Made by a program: the position numbers and the translations under genes
NCBI GenBank assembly: GCA_913048385.1
Contig: CAJWVZ010000001.1
Coordinates: 186,001-250,000 of the forward strand
Length of the DNA: 64,000 bases
Source: an uncultured Gammaproteobacteria bacterium
Lineage (GTDB): Bacteria > Pseudomonadota > Gammaproteobacteria > Pseudomonadales > Pseudohongiellaceae
Reading direction: 5' to 3'
In this document: one piece after another, positions 1-8,134 of the stretch
Layout: each line of letters starts with the position of its first letter
Position numbering within the stretch: position 1 is the first letter of the stretch
Notes under the pieces: model-generated
What the model saw: the letters and a program-made list of their open reading frames with translations, nothing else
What the model was told of the DNA's origin: nothing
Databases searched by the model: none

Positions 1-2
1 TT

Positions 3-647
3 TCGAACTTAGAAAGCGACTGGTCCGCAAAGTTTGATGCTTATTGGGCGCTAGAACCAAACGAGGACGCTGCGGTCCTAATGCAGTTTGATAGTGCTGA
101 GCCAGCGCTGTTGGCAGCGAAAAGGGGAGCGGGTCTGACACTAATGTTTGCAACACCCATGGATCTCGAGTGGGGTGATTTTCCTCTCCAGAATTCATAC
201 CTCCCTCTCATTCATGAATCATTACGATTTTTAGACGGAGGCAGTAACCTTCCCCTAAATTACGAGATCGGTGACTCAATATCTTTGCCTTCAGGATCTT
301 CCTACACGTTAACGAACGTCGATGGAAGTGAGGTGCAGTATGATCGAGAGATCTCAAGCTTTACGCCATTGAAACCAGGTACTTATTTTCTAACTGGTGA
401 CACTGAATTAACGTCTTTTTCTGTTAAAAGTTCAGCTTTAGAGTCTGTGTTTAATCCGATCGACCCCTCAATAATTTTTGACACGGTAGTGGGACGTGGA
501 ACTAGCCCACCTATTACCCGCGCGGTCAGCACTGAGCGATTAATTGAGGAGCGTGAAAATGTTCAACAAATTTGGTGGTGGATTTTGCTCACTTCTATAA
601 TACTCTTTTTTTCCGAACTCTTTATAGCCAACAGAACTTATCGTTAG
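3..647 (+). CDS. BatA-like membrane protein, C-terminal part (cut by left edge)
   Basis: The reading frame is open from the window edge, so only the C-terminal 214 or so residues are present. What is visible is a soluble domain with a segment reading LMFATPMDLEWGDFPLQ and then a stretch on reaching the final positions of a chosen state, ending in one membrane helix (WWWILLTSIILFFSELFIA) just before a short basic tail (NRTYR). This layout matches the end of the large BatA/aerotolerance-type membrane proteins of Proteobacteria, in which a Rossmann or vWA-like periplasmic domain precedes a last transmembrane helix. The function of these proteins is poorly known. The first ATG seen (position 81) is internal and is not the start. 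The gene is convergent with the RND permease, 11 bases away. Family assignment is from pattern recognition only. Confidence 0.6.
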   Translation, partial: SNLESDWSAKFDAYWALEPNEDAAVLMQFDSAEPALLAAKRGAGLTLMFATPMDLEWGDFPLQNSYLPLIHESLRFLDGGSNLPLNYEIGDSISLPSGSSYTLTNVDGSEVQYDREISSFTPLKPGTYFLTGDTELTSFSVKSSALESVFNPIDPSIIFDTVVGRGTSPPITRAVSTERLIEERENVQQIWWWILLTSIILFFSELFIANRTYR

Positions 648-658
648 CGTTTCCCAAC

Positions 659-3600
659 TTAAGATGCATTTGCTGAGCGGAGCTTATTGGAGTTCCTGTT
701 AGTAATTATAGACCTAAAAGCTTCAGGTACCGCTAATAGCGCCGGAGTTACAATCAAGGTTAAAACCGTCGCAAAAGATAGGCCGGAAACTATAGCAGAT
801 GCTAAACCTACCCACTGAGAGGTAATTGGGCCGCCCAATTCGATTTCGGCACCTATCAGATCAACGGAGACATGCATGGCTAGCGGTAAAAGCCCGAATC
901 CTGTTGTAAATGTTGTTAAGAAAACGGGCCTAAGTCTCTGGATTCCAGTTTGAACTATTACATCTTTCAAAGACCAGTCTGTGTGCTTCGTACGAAGGTA
1001 GTTGTATGTATCTATCAAAACAATATTGTTGTTAACAATAATTCCTGACAGAGCAACAATGCCAATGCCGGTGAGTATTATGCTGAAAGTTTGACCTGTA
1101 AGAATGAGACCGAGCAGCACCCCTGAAGTAGACATAACCACTGAAGATAAAATTATCAGTGCTTGATAGTAACTATTGAATTGCGTTACAAGAAGAATTC
1201 CCATCAAGACCATGGCTAGTGAGAACGCAGTTACGAGGAATTCCCCGGCCGCCTCTTGTTCCTCGTTAGCGCCACGGAATGCAACGTCAACCCCACGTTG
1301 AGGGGGATTCTCCACAAGCCAAGCACGAAGTTCTCCAACTTTCGAGTCCGCAAGAAATCCATCGGCTGGGTTCGCTCTAACGGAAACAACACGTGTGCCG
1401 TTCACTCTCTGAATAGATGTAACCGCCTGGTTTGGCACACGCTTTACAAAGCTACTTATTGGGATTGGGCCGCTGGTTGTGCTAATTCGAATAGAATCCA
1501 ATTGATCTAGACCACGGTACTCAGCTGGATACCGAACGCGGATGTCGACTTCCTCCTCACTGTCATTCGGTCTATAGTCACCCATGAACACGCCATTAGT
1601 CATGAGTTGTATCGCTGTACCAATTTCATTCATGCTAGCACCCATCATTGCCGCACGAGCTCGGTCGACTTGAATCTCCCATTCAATACCCGGTATCGGT
1701 GCAGTATCGTCGATATCAATAAGTCCCTGCATATCGTTTTCCATATGCTCTCGAATGCGGGAAGCTTCAGCAAACAGTGGGGCCAACTCTTCGCCGGAGA
1801 GTTGAATTTGAATCTCTTTGCCAACGGGTGGGCCTTGTTCAACAGATACAACCTCTCCGCGAGCACCAGGTAGGTATGCAATAGCTTCCCGATATAAATC
1901 TTCGACCTCAAAACCGTTAAGATCACGGTTTCTTCTGTCTGTAAGTTCAATAAAGATTGTGCCAATTAAATCTGGCGCTGCTTGCTGATCACCGCCGAGG
2001 GATTGTCCTGCACCTGACTGCGTAATGATATTTTTGTAGTGACCAACTCGATCAATGCGATTTTGAACATCAATCATAATGTCACGCACTTCGGCCGGAG
2101 AATGATTGCCGCGCGCAAAAACGTTAACTACTGTTTGAGCCGGCTCGACGCTCGTAAAAAATTCTACGCCGTTACCAAAACGGCCATACGCTGAGAAAAT
2201 TGAAGCAAGCATTATTATACTTATTGCAAAAGTTGTAATCGGGCGATTAACGGCAGCGCTTAGAACACTCTCGTAGGCTGCGACAATCCCAGTTGCCTTC
2301 ACTCTTCCATCGGCAGTTACATTCTTTGAAAAAACTGTACTAGCGGCGGTGGATTTGCCAATGAGTGCGCCGATGGTTGGTGCAAAAAGAAGAGCGTAAA
2401 ATAAAGAGCCTATCAGCACAGCAAAAACGGTAACGGGCAAATAGCTCATGAATTGCCCTGAGACGCCAGGCCAAAACATAAGCGGTAGAAAAGCGGCTAG
2501 CGTGGTTGCGGTTGAGGCCATTATCGGCCAAAACATTCGGTGCACGGCTTGACGGTAGGCTGCCATGCTGTCCAACCCTTCTGCCATCTTACGATCTGCG
2601 TACTCTACCATCACAATCGCGCCGTCGATGAGCATGCCCAGCCCAAGTAGAAGACCAAAGATCACCATAAAATTATAGGTAAATCCCACCAGAGTTATCA
2701 CTATAAAAGCAAAGAAAAAAGAAAATGGGACGGCTAATGTAACGAGAAGTCCTGATCGGACCCCTACGGTTGCAATAACTACGATGAGGACTAACACCAT
2801 CGCGGTGGCCATGTTGCCTTGTAAGCCCATATTTTGCTCGAGTACAAGGGGCGCGGTGTTATTTAAATAAGAAATCTCCACCAACGGTGGCAACGACGGT
2901 CTGGCTGACTCGACAACCGATTCAATTTGTTCCATTACCTCAATAAGGTTGGCGCCTTTGCGCTTGTTCACATTTAACGCAATCGCCTGCTGACCATTGG
3001 CGTACGAGTACCTTGTTGCGTCTTTAAAAGTTCTGCGCACATCAGCCACGTCGGCCACAGTTAAAACCCCTAACTCATTAGATGCTAATGGCAGGTTAAA
3101 AAGGTCCTCTGCCCCTTCAATCAAACCAGGGACTTTTACCGCAAAGCTTCCACGGCCAGTGTCCACCTGTCCTGCCGGAATTAAACGATTGTTATTAAGT
3201 ACCGTTTGTACTAAAACGCTATTTGGAATCCCGTACGTTTCAAGTTTTGAAGGGTCAATTTGGGCTTCAAGAAGTTCTTCTCGGTTACCGATCATTATGG
3301 CGTCAAGGATTCCCGGCAAATTCTCAATCTCTCGCTGGAGGTTCTCTGCTACGCGCAAAAGTGTTCTCTCGGGAACGCCCTGGCCGCCAATAGCTAACTG
3401 AACAACTGGAACTCCTGCGGCTGAAACCTCTTGCATGATGGGTTCTTCAGTATTGGCCGGAAATCGGGCTTTAGCTCGGTTAATTGCTTCCCTCACTTCG
3501 GCCAGTGCTGTTTGTGAATCAAAGTCGACATCAAATTCGGCAATGAGTGTCGCTGCGTTTTCACTCGAAAATGAGGTGTACTCTTTAATCCCATTTACAG

Positions 3601-3820
3601 ATTTGAGCTCTAGTTCCGATGGTTTTGCCAGCAATCGCTCCGCATCCTCAGGAGATATACCTTCATGTATAATCGTCGTGACTATGATGGGAACTTGCAC
3701 GTCCGGATTTAGTTCGATGGGTATTGCTAAATACGAAGCGAATCCAGTGATCATCGTTGCAGCGAAGATGCTGAGTGTTGTGCGTGCTCTTGAAACAGTC
3801 GCATCGAGGTAATTTCGCAT
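659..3820 (-). CDS. RND-family efflux permease, HAE-type
   Basis: Inner-membrane, proton-driven efflux pump subunit of about 1053 residues, normal for the family. Visible are the N-terminal helix, the paired periplasmic porter domains, the TM2-TM6 block with GLLLGLGMLIDGAIVMVE, and the second half with a matching helix bundle (VMSTSGVLLGLILTGQ, GIIVNNNIVLIDTYN). The first TM4 carries a single Asp in LIDGAIV where classical drug pumps have two (LVDDAIV); this is a variation seen in less studied RND clades. The start was placed at 3820 (residues MRNYLDATVS) because AAAGGA stands just upstream; the open frame runs 93 bases further. It follows the membrane fusion gene after 58 bases, so the two probably form one operon. 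No outer-membrane channel gene is in view. The substrate cannot be told from sequence. Confidence 0.88.
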   Translation of the reverse strand: MRNYLDATVSRARTTLSIFAATMITGFASYLAIPIELNPDVQVPIIVTTIIHEGISPEDAERLLAKPSELELKSVNGIKEYTSFSSENAATLIAEFDVDFDSQTALAEVREAINRAKARFPANTEEPIMQEVSAAGVPVVQLAIGGQGVPERTLLRVAENLQREIENLPGILDAIMIGNREELLEAQIDPSKLETYGIPNSVLVQTVLNNNRLIPAGQVDTGRGSFAVKVPGLIEGAEDLFNLPLASNELGVLTVADVADVRRTFKDATRYSYANGQQAIALNVNKRKGANLIEVMEQIESVVESARPSLPPLVEISYLNNTAPLVLEQNMGLQGNMATAMVLVLIVVIATVGVRSGLLVTLAVPFSFFFAFIVITLVGFTYNFMVIFGLLLGLGMLIDGAIVMVEYADRKMAEGLDSMAAYRQAVHRMFWPIMASTATTLAAFLPLMFWPGVSGQFMSYLPVTVFAVLIGSLFYALLFAPTIGALIGKSTAASTVFSKNVTADGRVKATGIVAAYESVLSAAVNRPITTFAISIIMLASIFSAYGRFGNGVEFFTSVEPAQTVVNVFARGNHSPAEVRDIMIDVQNRIDRVGHYKNIITQSGAGQSLGGDQQAAPDLIGTIFIELTDRRNRDLNGFEVEDLYREAIAYLPGARGEVVSVEQGPPVGKEIQIQLSGEELAPLFAEASRIREHMENDMQGLIDIDDTAPIPGIEWEIQVDRARAAMMGASMNEIGTAIQLMTNGVFMGDYRPNDSEEEVDIRVRYPAEYRGLDQLDSIRISTTSGPIPISSFVKRVPNQAVTSIQRVNGTRVVSVRANPADGFLADSKVGELRAWLVENPPQRGVDVAFRGANEEQEAAGEFLVTAFSLAMVLMGILLVTQFNSYYQALIILSSVVMSTSGVLLGLILTGQTFSIILTGIGIVALSGIIVNNNIVLIDTYNYLRTKHTDWSLKDVIVQTGIQRLRPVFLTTFTTGFGLLPLAMHVSVDLIGAEIELGGPITSQWVGLASAIVSGLSFATVLTLIVTPALLAVPEAFRSIITNRNSNKLRSANAS

Positions 3821-3878
3821 TTGGTATATTTCCTTTGGGGGCGTATGGAGCGATCGATATTTAAAGATGCTTTTTCTA

Positions 3879-4979
3879 CTACTCCGTTGTGTTGTTGACC
3901 CGTTGGCCATCAAAGACGATTTCTTGTCCGACGGTGACTAAATTAATATTACCGGTGAGGCCGGTCACCCAAATTCTGTTTCCCAGCTGCGTATTTTCAT
4001 CCCCGATGATGGCGACACCTCGAGCTTTCACCAGATTGTTTGGGTCAAGCGTTTTAACTTCCAGTTCTCCACTGTCATTAAGTGTGAGGGCCGAAGAGGG
4101 AATGAGATGCGCTAATACTGTCTCAGTGTCGACCATTATTTCAGCGGTAATTCCCTCGCGTAGACCTGAAAAGCCTTCGTCGATTTCGATCTCGATCCGG
4201 TAGCTGCGTGAAGCTGCGTCAGACGCCCTGGCCAAGTAGCTAACCTTTCCAGTTATCGCCTTTTGGTTTACGAGCTTTGCTTCAACATTGGCACCCACGA
4301 GCAATGAGCCTATGTTTTGTTCGGGGATCATCCCGACTAGTAGCATTGGGCTGTCATCTAACACTGAAGCGCAGACTGAGCCTCCGTTAAGCAGATCTCC
4401 AATTTCAACGTCACGCATTTCTACAATTCCAGCGAACGGGGCGCGTATTTTCGTGCGCTCGAGAGCAATTTTGGCTCTGACGACGGCTGCTGAAGCTGAT
4501 TCTCGTGCTGATTTGAGTTGCGCAACAACGACATCGGACTGCAAACCGCGTCCCTGGAGGTCGATTGCCGCAGCGTACTCGAACTCTGCTTGTTCGCTTC
4601 GACTCTCCGCCTCGGTCAAGTTGGCCCCACGGTCATCAACGGCGAGTTCGCAAAGCACTTCGCCGGCTTCTACCCGAGCGCCACGTGGAATTGGCTCGTA
4701 TGCTAAACGGCCTGCTGTCTCGGATCGAACTTGGACATGCCTGAAGGCTTTGGTTACTCCCCTCACTCGGGTCTGTTTCATGTGTGTCGCTTCAGGGACT
4801 TCGAGGGTTCGGACGAGAAGGCTGTCAAGGATATCGGTAGTGGGCTGATCCACAGAAACGGCATTCACGGTCCTGATCGAGTCGGGCGGGCCTAAAGACT
4901 GGGTATCGTTGCGTGGAACAACCATCCAAACAATTACTAAAAAGAAAATTATTGCAGCTACTGATTGCTGTTTTCGCAC
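3879..4979 (-). CDS. RND efflux membrane fusion protein
   Basis: Periplasmic adaptor (HlyD/AcrA type, 366 residues) linking the downstream RND permease to an outer-membrane channel. It has an N-terminal membrane anchor (VAAIIFFLVIVWMVV), a first lipoyl half with VRSETAGRLAYEPIPRGARVEAGEVLCEL, an alpha-helical hairpin rich in Ala and Glu, a second lipoyl half (KIRAPFAGIVEMRDVEIGDL) and a beta-barrel domain. The start is GTG at 4979, with GGAG six bases upstream. It is the first gene of the efflux operon and is divergent from the short-chain dehydrogenase; the 297-base gap between them carries a large palindrome that may be its operator. Confidence 0.87.
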   Translation of the reverse strand: MRKQQSVAAIIFFLVIVWMVVPRNDTQSLGPPDSIRTVNAVSVDQPTTDILDSLLVRTLEVPEATHMKQTRVRGVTKAFRHVQVRSETAGRLAYEPIPRGARVEAGEVLCELAVDDRGANLTEAESRSEQAEFEYAAAIDLQGRGLQSDVVVAQLKSARESASAAVVRAKIALERTKIRAPFAGIVEMRDVEIGDLLNGGSVCASVLDDSPMLLVGMIPEQNIGSLLVGANVEAKLVNQKAITGKVSYLARASDAASRSYRIEIEIDEGFSGLREGITAEIMVDTETVLAHLIPSSALTLNDSGELEVKTLDPNNLVKARGVAIIGDENTQLGNRIWVTGLTGNINLVTVGQEIVFDGQRVNNTTE

Positions 4980-5117
4980 ATTTACTCCAGTTTTTCCCTA
5001 AACAATGAGTGGGCTTTACGTAATCTTTTACTAACGAACGAAACATTGGTGTGGTTCAATAAAATAGATACTTCGGCGCACCCGATGGGGCTCCGAATTT
5101 TAAACCGATTTCGTATA

Positions 5118-5160
5118 TTTTACTGCGTTATGTTTACTTTGTAAACATAACGCAGTAAAA
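5118..5160. repeat. Perfect 20-bp-arm palindrome, likely operator
   Basis: Arms at 5118-5137 and 5141-5160 are exact reverse complements (left arm TTTTACTGCGTTATGTTTAC) separated by TTT. It lies between the divergent efflux operon and the dehydrogenase gene. The long symmetry, with core TGTTTAC-N3-GTAAACA, fits a dimeric repressor site better than a terminator, because no T-run follows the hairpin on either strand. The regulator is not identifiable here. Confidence 0.8.
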
Positions 5161-5169
5161 CACTTGATC

Positions 5170-5186
5170 TGTTACGCATGGTAACA
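5170..5186. promoter_or_regulatory. Small inverted repeat next to the large palindrome
   Basis: TGTTAC-GCATG-GTAACA, six-base arms, 10 bases after the large palindrome and about 90 bases before the dehydrogenase start. Its half-site resembles the core of the big palindrome (TGTTTAC versus TGTTAC), so it may be a second, weaker binding site for the same regulator. This is inference from symmetry only. Confidence 0.35.
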
Positions 5187-5276
5187 TTACTGAGAGCAAT
5201 GAACAAAAGAGGCGCTGATACTCGCTCTAAGTGGTTATTAACGAACGATTCAAATCTCATTAGAAAGGGACTTAAC

Positions 5277-6068
5277 ATGAAAGACTTACGGAATAAAGTT
5301 GCAATTGTAACTGGATCAAGCAGCGGTGTAGGCGCTGCAACTGCCAAGTTACTTGCATCAAAAGGTTGCCGCGTTTTAGTCAACTATAATTCTAATTCCA
5401 CTGGTGCGTCTGCGGTCCTTGCGGAATGTCAAAAACTCGGGGGAGATGGGATTGCTGTCCAAGGAGATGTGTCAGTAGATGCAGATTGCAGAGTAATGGC
5501 TCAGACAGCAGAAGATGCTTGGGGGCATATCGATATACTTGTTAACAATGCAGGTACCACGAAATTTGTTGATCATGGAAATTTAAGCGGACTTAGTTCT
5601 GAAGACTTTCAAAGAATTTACGGTGTCAATGTCGTCGGAGCCTTTCAGATGACTCGAGCGGTAACTGGGTCGATGAATTTGCAAAAAGATGGTGGCGCGG
5701 TGGTAAACGTGGCTTCGACCGCTGCGATCACTGGTATTGGCAGCAGCATTGCTTATGCGGCGTCGAAAGGGGCTTTGGTTACAATGACTCTGTCCCTTGC
5801 TCGAGTAATGGGGCCAAAGGTGCGTGTTAACGCTGTTTGTCCGGGTTTCATAGAGGGGGAGTGGCTTTCAGAAGGCCTTGGTGAAGAAAAATATGAAATG
5901 TTGATGAAGGCGAACCGAGATGCAGCCCCGCTGGGTATCACTGCCACCGCTGATACGGTTGCTGACGCAATACTTCACTTTATAACGGGTCCACAAGTTG
6001 TCACCGGTGAGACGCTGATCGTTGACGGTGGTAAACACTTAACACAAACGCCATTGGTCCGGCGTTAA
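5277..6068 (+). CDS. Short-chain dehydrogenase/reductase (SDR)
   Basis: Cytoplasmic NAD(P)-dependent oxidoreductase of 263 residues, the standard size for classical SDRs. Visible are the nucleotide-binding TGSSSGVGAATA near the N-terminus, NNAGTT, the active-site Ser region and YAASK (the YxxxK catalytic pair), and a C-terminal TGETLIVDGG motif. It resembles FabG-type 3-oxoacyl or glucose-type reductases, but the substrate cannot be told. The start at 5277 (MKDLRNKVAIVTG) is preferred over the upstream open frame because the family begins a few residues before the Rossmann motif; AGAAAGGGA lies upstream. It is divergent from the efflux genes and convergent with regA (7 bases apart). The palindrome upstream suggests inducible expression. 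Confidence 0.85.
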   Translation: MKDLRNKVAIVTGSSSGVGAATAKLLASKGCRVLVNYNSNSTGASAVLAECQKLGGDGIAVQGDVSVDADCRVMAQTAEDAWGHIDILVNNAGTTKFVDHGNLSGLSSEDFQRIYGVNVVGAFQMTRAVTGSMNLQKDGGAVVNVASTAAITGIGSSIAYAASKGALVTMTLSLARVMGPKVRVNAVCPGFIEGEWLSEGLGEEKYEMLMKANRDAAPLGITATADTVADAILHFITGPQVVTGETLIVDGGKHLTQTPLVRR

Positions 6069-6075
6069 CCCCTTA

Positions 6076-6612
6076 TCAACCTGAGACTGGGCGTTTTTGG
6101 AGCTTACGTTGTAATGTGCGACGGTGCATCTTGAGCTCCCTTGCAGTTTTGGATATGTTGCCTTGGTTCTCAACTAAAACCTTTTGTATGTGTTCCCATT
6201 CGAGTCGTTTCACTGACATTGGTGTCGTACTAATTGAGTTCGTCGTTTGTTCGTTAGCGGAGGCAAATAAAGCATTTATAATCTCATCTGTGTCTGCTGG
6301 CTTTGCAAGATAGTTGTCTGCCCCAAGTTTTATTGCCTCAACGGCTGTTGCAATACTAGCGTATCCCGTAAGTATCAGGATTTTTACCTCGTTGTTTTTT
6401 TTTCGTAGCGGCTCTATCAGACTGAGAGAATTGTGATCTCCTAAATTTAGGTCAAGGATCGCTAGATCGAAGCTTTTTTTTGAGAGTCTTTCTTTTGCAG
6501 TAACCGAATTCTGGGCATACTCTAAATCAAATCCGTGCTGTGAAAGAGTTCGACCCAGGACTTCGGAAAAAACTGGATCGTCTTCGACTAATAGCAGACT
6601 TTTCTGTTCCAT
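6076..6612 (-). CDS. regA: Redox response regulator RegA/PrrA/ActR family
   Basis: Two-domain response regulator, 178 residues, the usual compact size of the RegA family. The receiver has the acidic pocket EDD (10-12), phospho-acceptor Asp54 in LAILDLNLGD and the conserved Lys in YLAKPAD. The C-terminal Fis-type helix-turn-helix reads NISKTARELKMHRRTLQRKL, close to the strongly conserved RegA DNA-binding signature. In other bacteria this system controls respiratory, carbon- and nitrogen-assimilation genes according to the redox state of the quinone pool. It lies 30 bases downstream of regB and is surely co-transcribed with it. Its targets here are unknown; amtB-glnK and terminal oxidases are plausible but not shown. 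Confidence 0.9.
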   Translation of the reverse strand: MEQKSLLLVEDDPVFSEVLGRTLSQHGFDLEYAQNSVTAKERLSKKSFDLAILDLNLGDHNSLSLIEPLRKKNNEVKILILTGYASIATAVEAIKLGADNYLAKPADTDEIINALFASANEQTTNSISTTPMSVKRLEWEHIQKVLVENQGNISKTARELKMHRRTLQRKLQKRPVSG

Positions 6613-6642
6613 AACGGTTTTGCTCTTTGTCAGATATAGTGT

Positions 6643-7959
6643 TTACGGGACCAAAGGAAGGATTATTGTAGTCATAGCTCCGCCTTCTCTCATGTTTTCC
6701 ATTTTTATCGTCCCACCGAGGCGCTGGATAGATGCATTAGCAAGAAAGAGACCTAATCCCATTCCGCCACTTCGCATTGTTAAAAACGGTTCCCCCAGTC
6801 CTTCTAAAATTTCTAACGGGATTCCAGGCCCGTCATCTTTAATTTGTACAGTCAATAAGGAATTGGTCTCAGAGTCAATTTTCACTGATACTTTCTGCTT
6901 TGAGGCTTTGATGGCATTTTCGATAATATTGATTAATCCATGCTCAAGACTCGGGTCAGAACTGATTCTGAAATAGTTATTAAACGTTAATTCAAAATTT
7001 AAATTAGCAAACGGGTGTATATTACTAAGATAATTTCGAATATTTTGAACAAATGAAGAAACTAAAACGTTTCCAAGTTGTGACGTATTTTCTTTGTGAT
7101 AATGATTCGTTAATTGATTAATTGAATTTTTACAGCTGGCGACCTGATCCCTAAGAATTGCTACGTCTTTTTTATTTCTTTCGGAGCCAAGCTGGACGGC
7201 TTTCTGCTTGTCGAGCTCAGACAAAAGAACGCTCATCGTCGAGAGCGGTGTGCCAAGTGCATGGGCAGTTCCAGCGGCAAGAGTTCCGATCGCTATAAGC
7301 TGTTCATTTCTGATTTCAGTTTCGCGCGCTTCCGCTAGGTTGTGTTCTCTTACCTTTATCGTTTCAGCCATTCTGGTTACAAAAACAGTGATTAAAACGG
7401 CGCTTACAACGAAAATCATCCACATTCCTTGCAAATGAACTTGGAAATTCATTTGCCGGTTAGTCATGGATTCGCTCATTTCATTCCCAGGAGTTAAATC
7501 GAGCAAAAGGAACGCGGTATAAAAAATTACACAAAAGACAGAGAAACTGTAGACGTAAAGTTTTGGTAGTAACGTTGCACCAACCGCAAGTAGCACTAAG
7601 AGATAAGAAATCAGAGGGTTACTGAAACCACCCTCGTAGGCTACGACTATAACCAAAAAGCCAGCGTCAATTAGTAAATGAAAAAGTAATTCATTGTGCG
7701 TAATCGGCCAATCCTTATCCAACCGCCACGCAAGAATGAATACAACTGAGATAATCATTCCGAGTAGCAGAAAAACAACCAGAGGAAAGGGGATGTTGGT
7801 CGGCGAGACACCGGAAAACAGGGCAAGACTGAGAAAAGAGGCAGAAATCATGAAGAGCCGTAAAAACATTAGACGGGTCAGACCGATTCCTGCTGGTCTA
7901 TTGCGCACACCTTGTTTAGAAGGAGGGTTTTTTTGAATGTCAGCCGATACCGAAAGCAT
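6643..7959 (-). CDS. regB: Redox sensor histidine kinase RegB/PrrB family
   Basis: Inner-membrane sensor kinase (438 residues) with six predicted helices in the first 200 residues. The quinone-binding loop motif appears as GGFSNP (110-115; family pattern GGxxNP). The H-box is AAGTAHALGTPLSTM with phospho-acceptor His233, and the redox-active cysteine of the dimerisation helix is kept at Cys276 (LRDQVASCKNSINQLT). The ATPase domain has N (IENAIKAS), G1 (DDGPGIP) and G2 (GGMGLGLFLA) boxes. Start ATG at 7959. It is followed by regA in the same operon. All residues known to matter for redox sensing in Rhodobacter RegB are present, so the sensor is probably functional. Confidence 0.9.
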   Translation of the reverse strand: MLSVSADIQKNPPSKQGVRNRPAGIGLTRLMFLRLFMISASFLSLALFSGVSPTNIPFPLVVFLLLGMIISVVFILAWRLDKDWPITHNELLFHLLIDAGFLVIVVAYEGGFSNPLISYLLVLLAVGATLLPKLYVYSFSVFCVIFYTAFLLLDLTPGNEMSESMTNRQMNFQVHLQGMWMIFVVSAVLITVFVTRMAETIKVREHNLAEARETEIRNEQLIAIGTLAAGTAHALGTPLSTMSVLLSELDKQKAVQLGSERNKKDVAILRDQVASCKNSINQLTNHYHKENTSQLGNVLVSSFVQNIRNYLSNIHPFANLNFELTFNNYFRISSDPSLEHGLINIIENAIKASKQKVSVKIDSETNSLLTVQIKDDGPGIPLEILEGLGEPFLTMRSGGMGLGLFLANASIQRLGGTIKMENMREGGAMTTIILPLVP

Positions 7960-8134
7960 GCAGTTATTCTACCTAAAAACCGGTCAGATGAAAGCCATTG
8001 CGCTATGCAAATTCTGCAGGTGAGAGTATATTGAGATCCGAGATAACAGTCGTAGTTATCGAAAGAGCATGTTGTTAAACGTCATTTGCCACAAACTTTC
8101 TATCAAGTTTAAAATTTTTTTGTGAGCCATCGCT

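Noticed and set aside
4288-4848. Long ORF (186 codons) on the plus strand inside the membrane fusion gene
   Set aside because: Serine- and arginine-rich shadow frame opposite a clear HlyD-type gene; no motif of its own.
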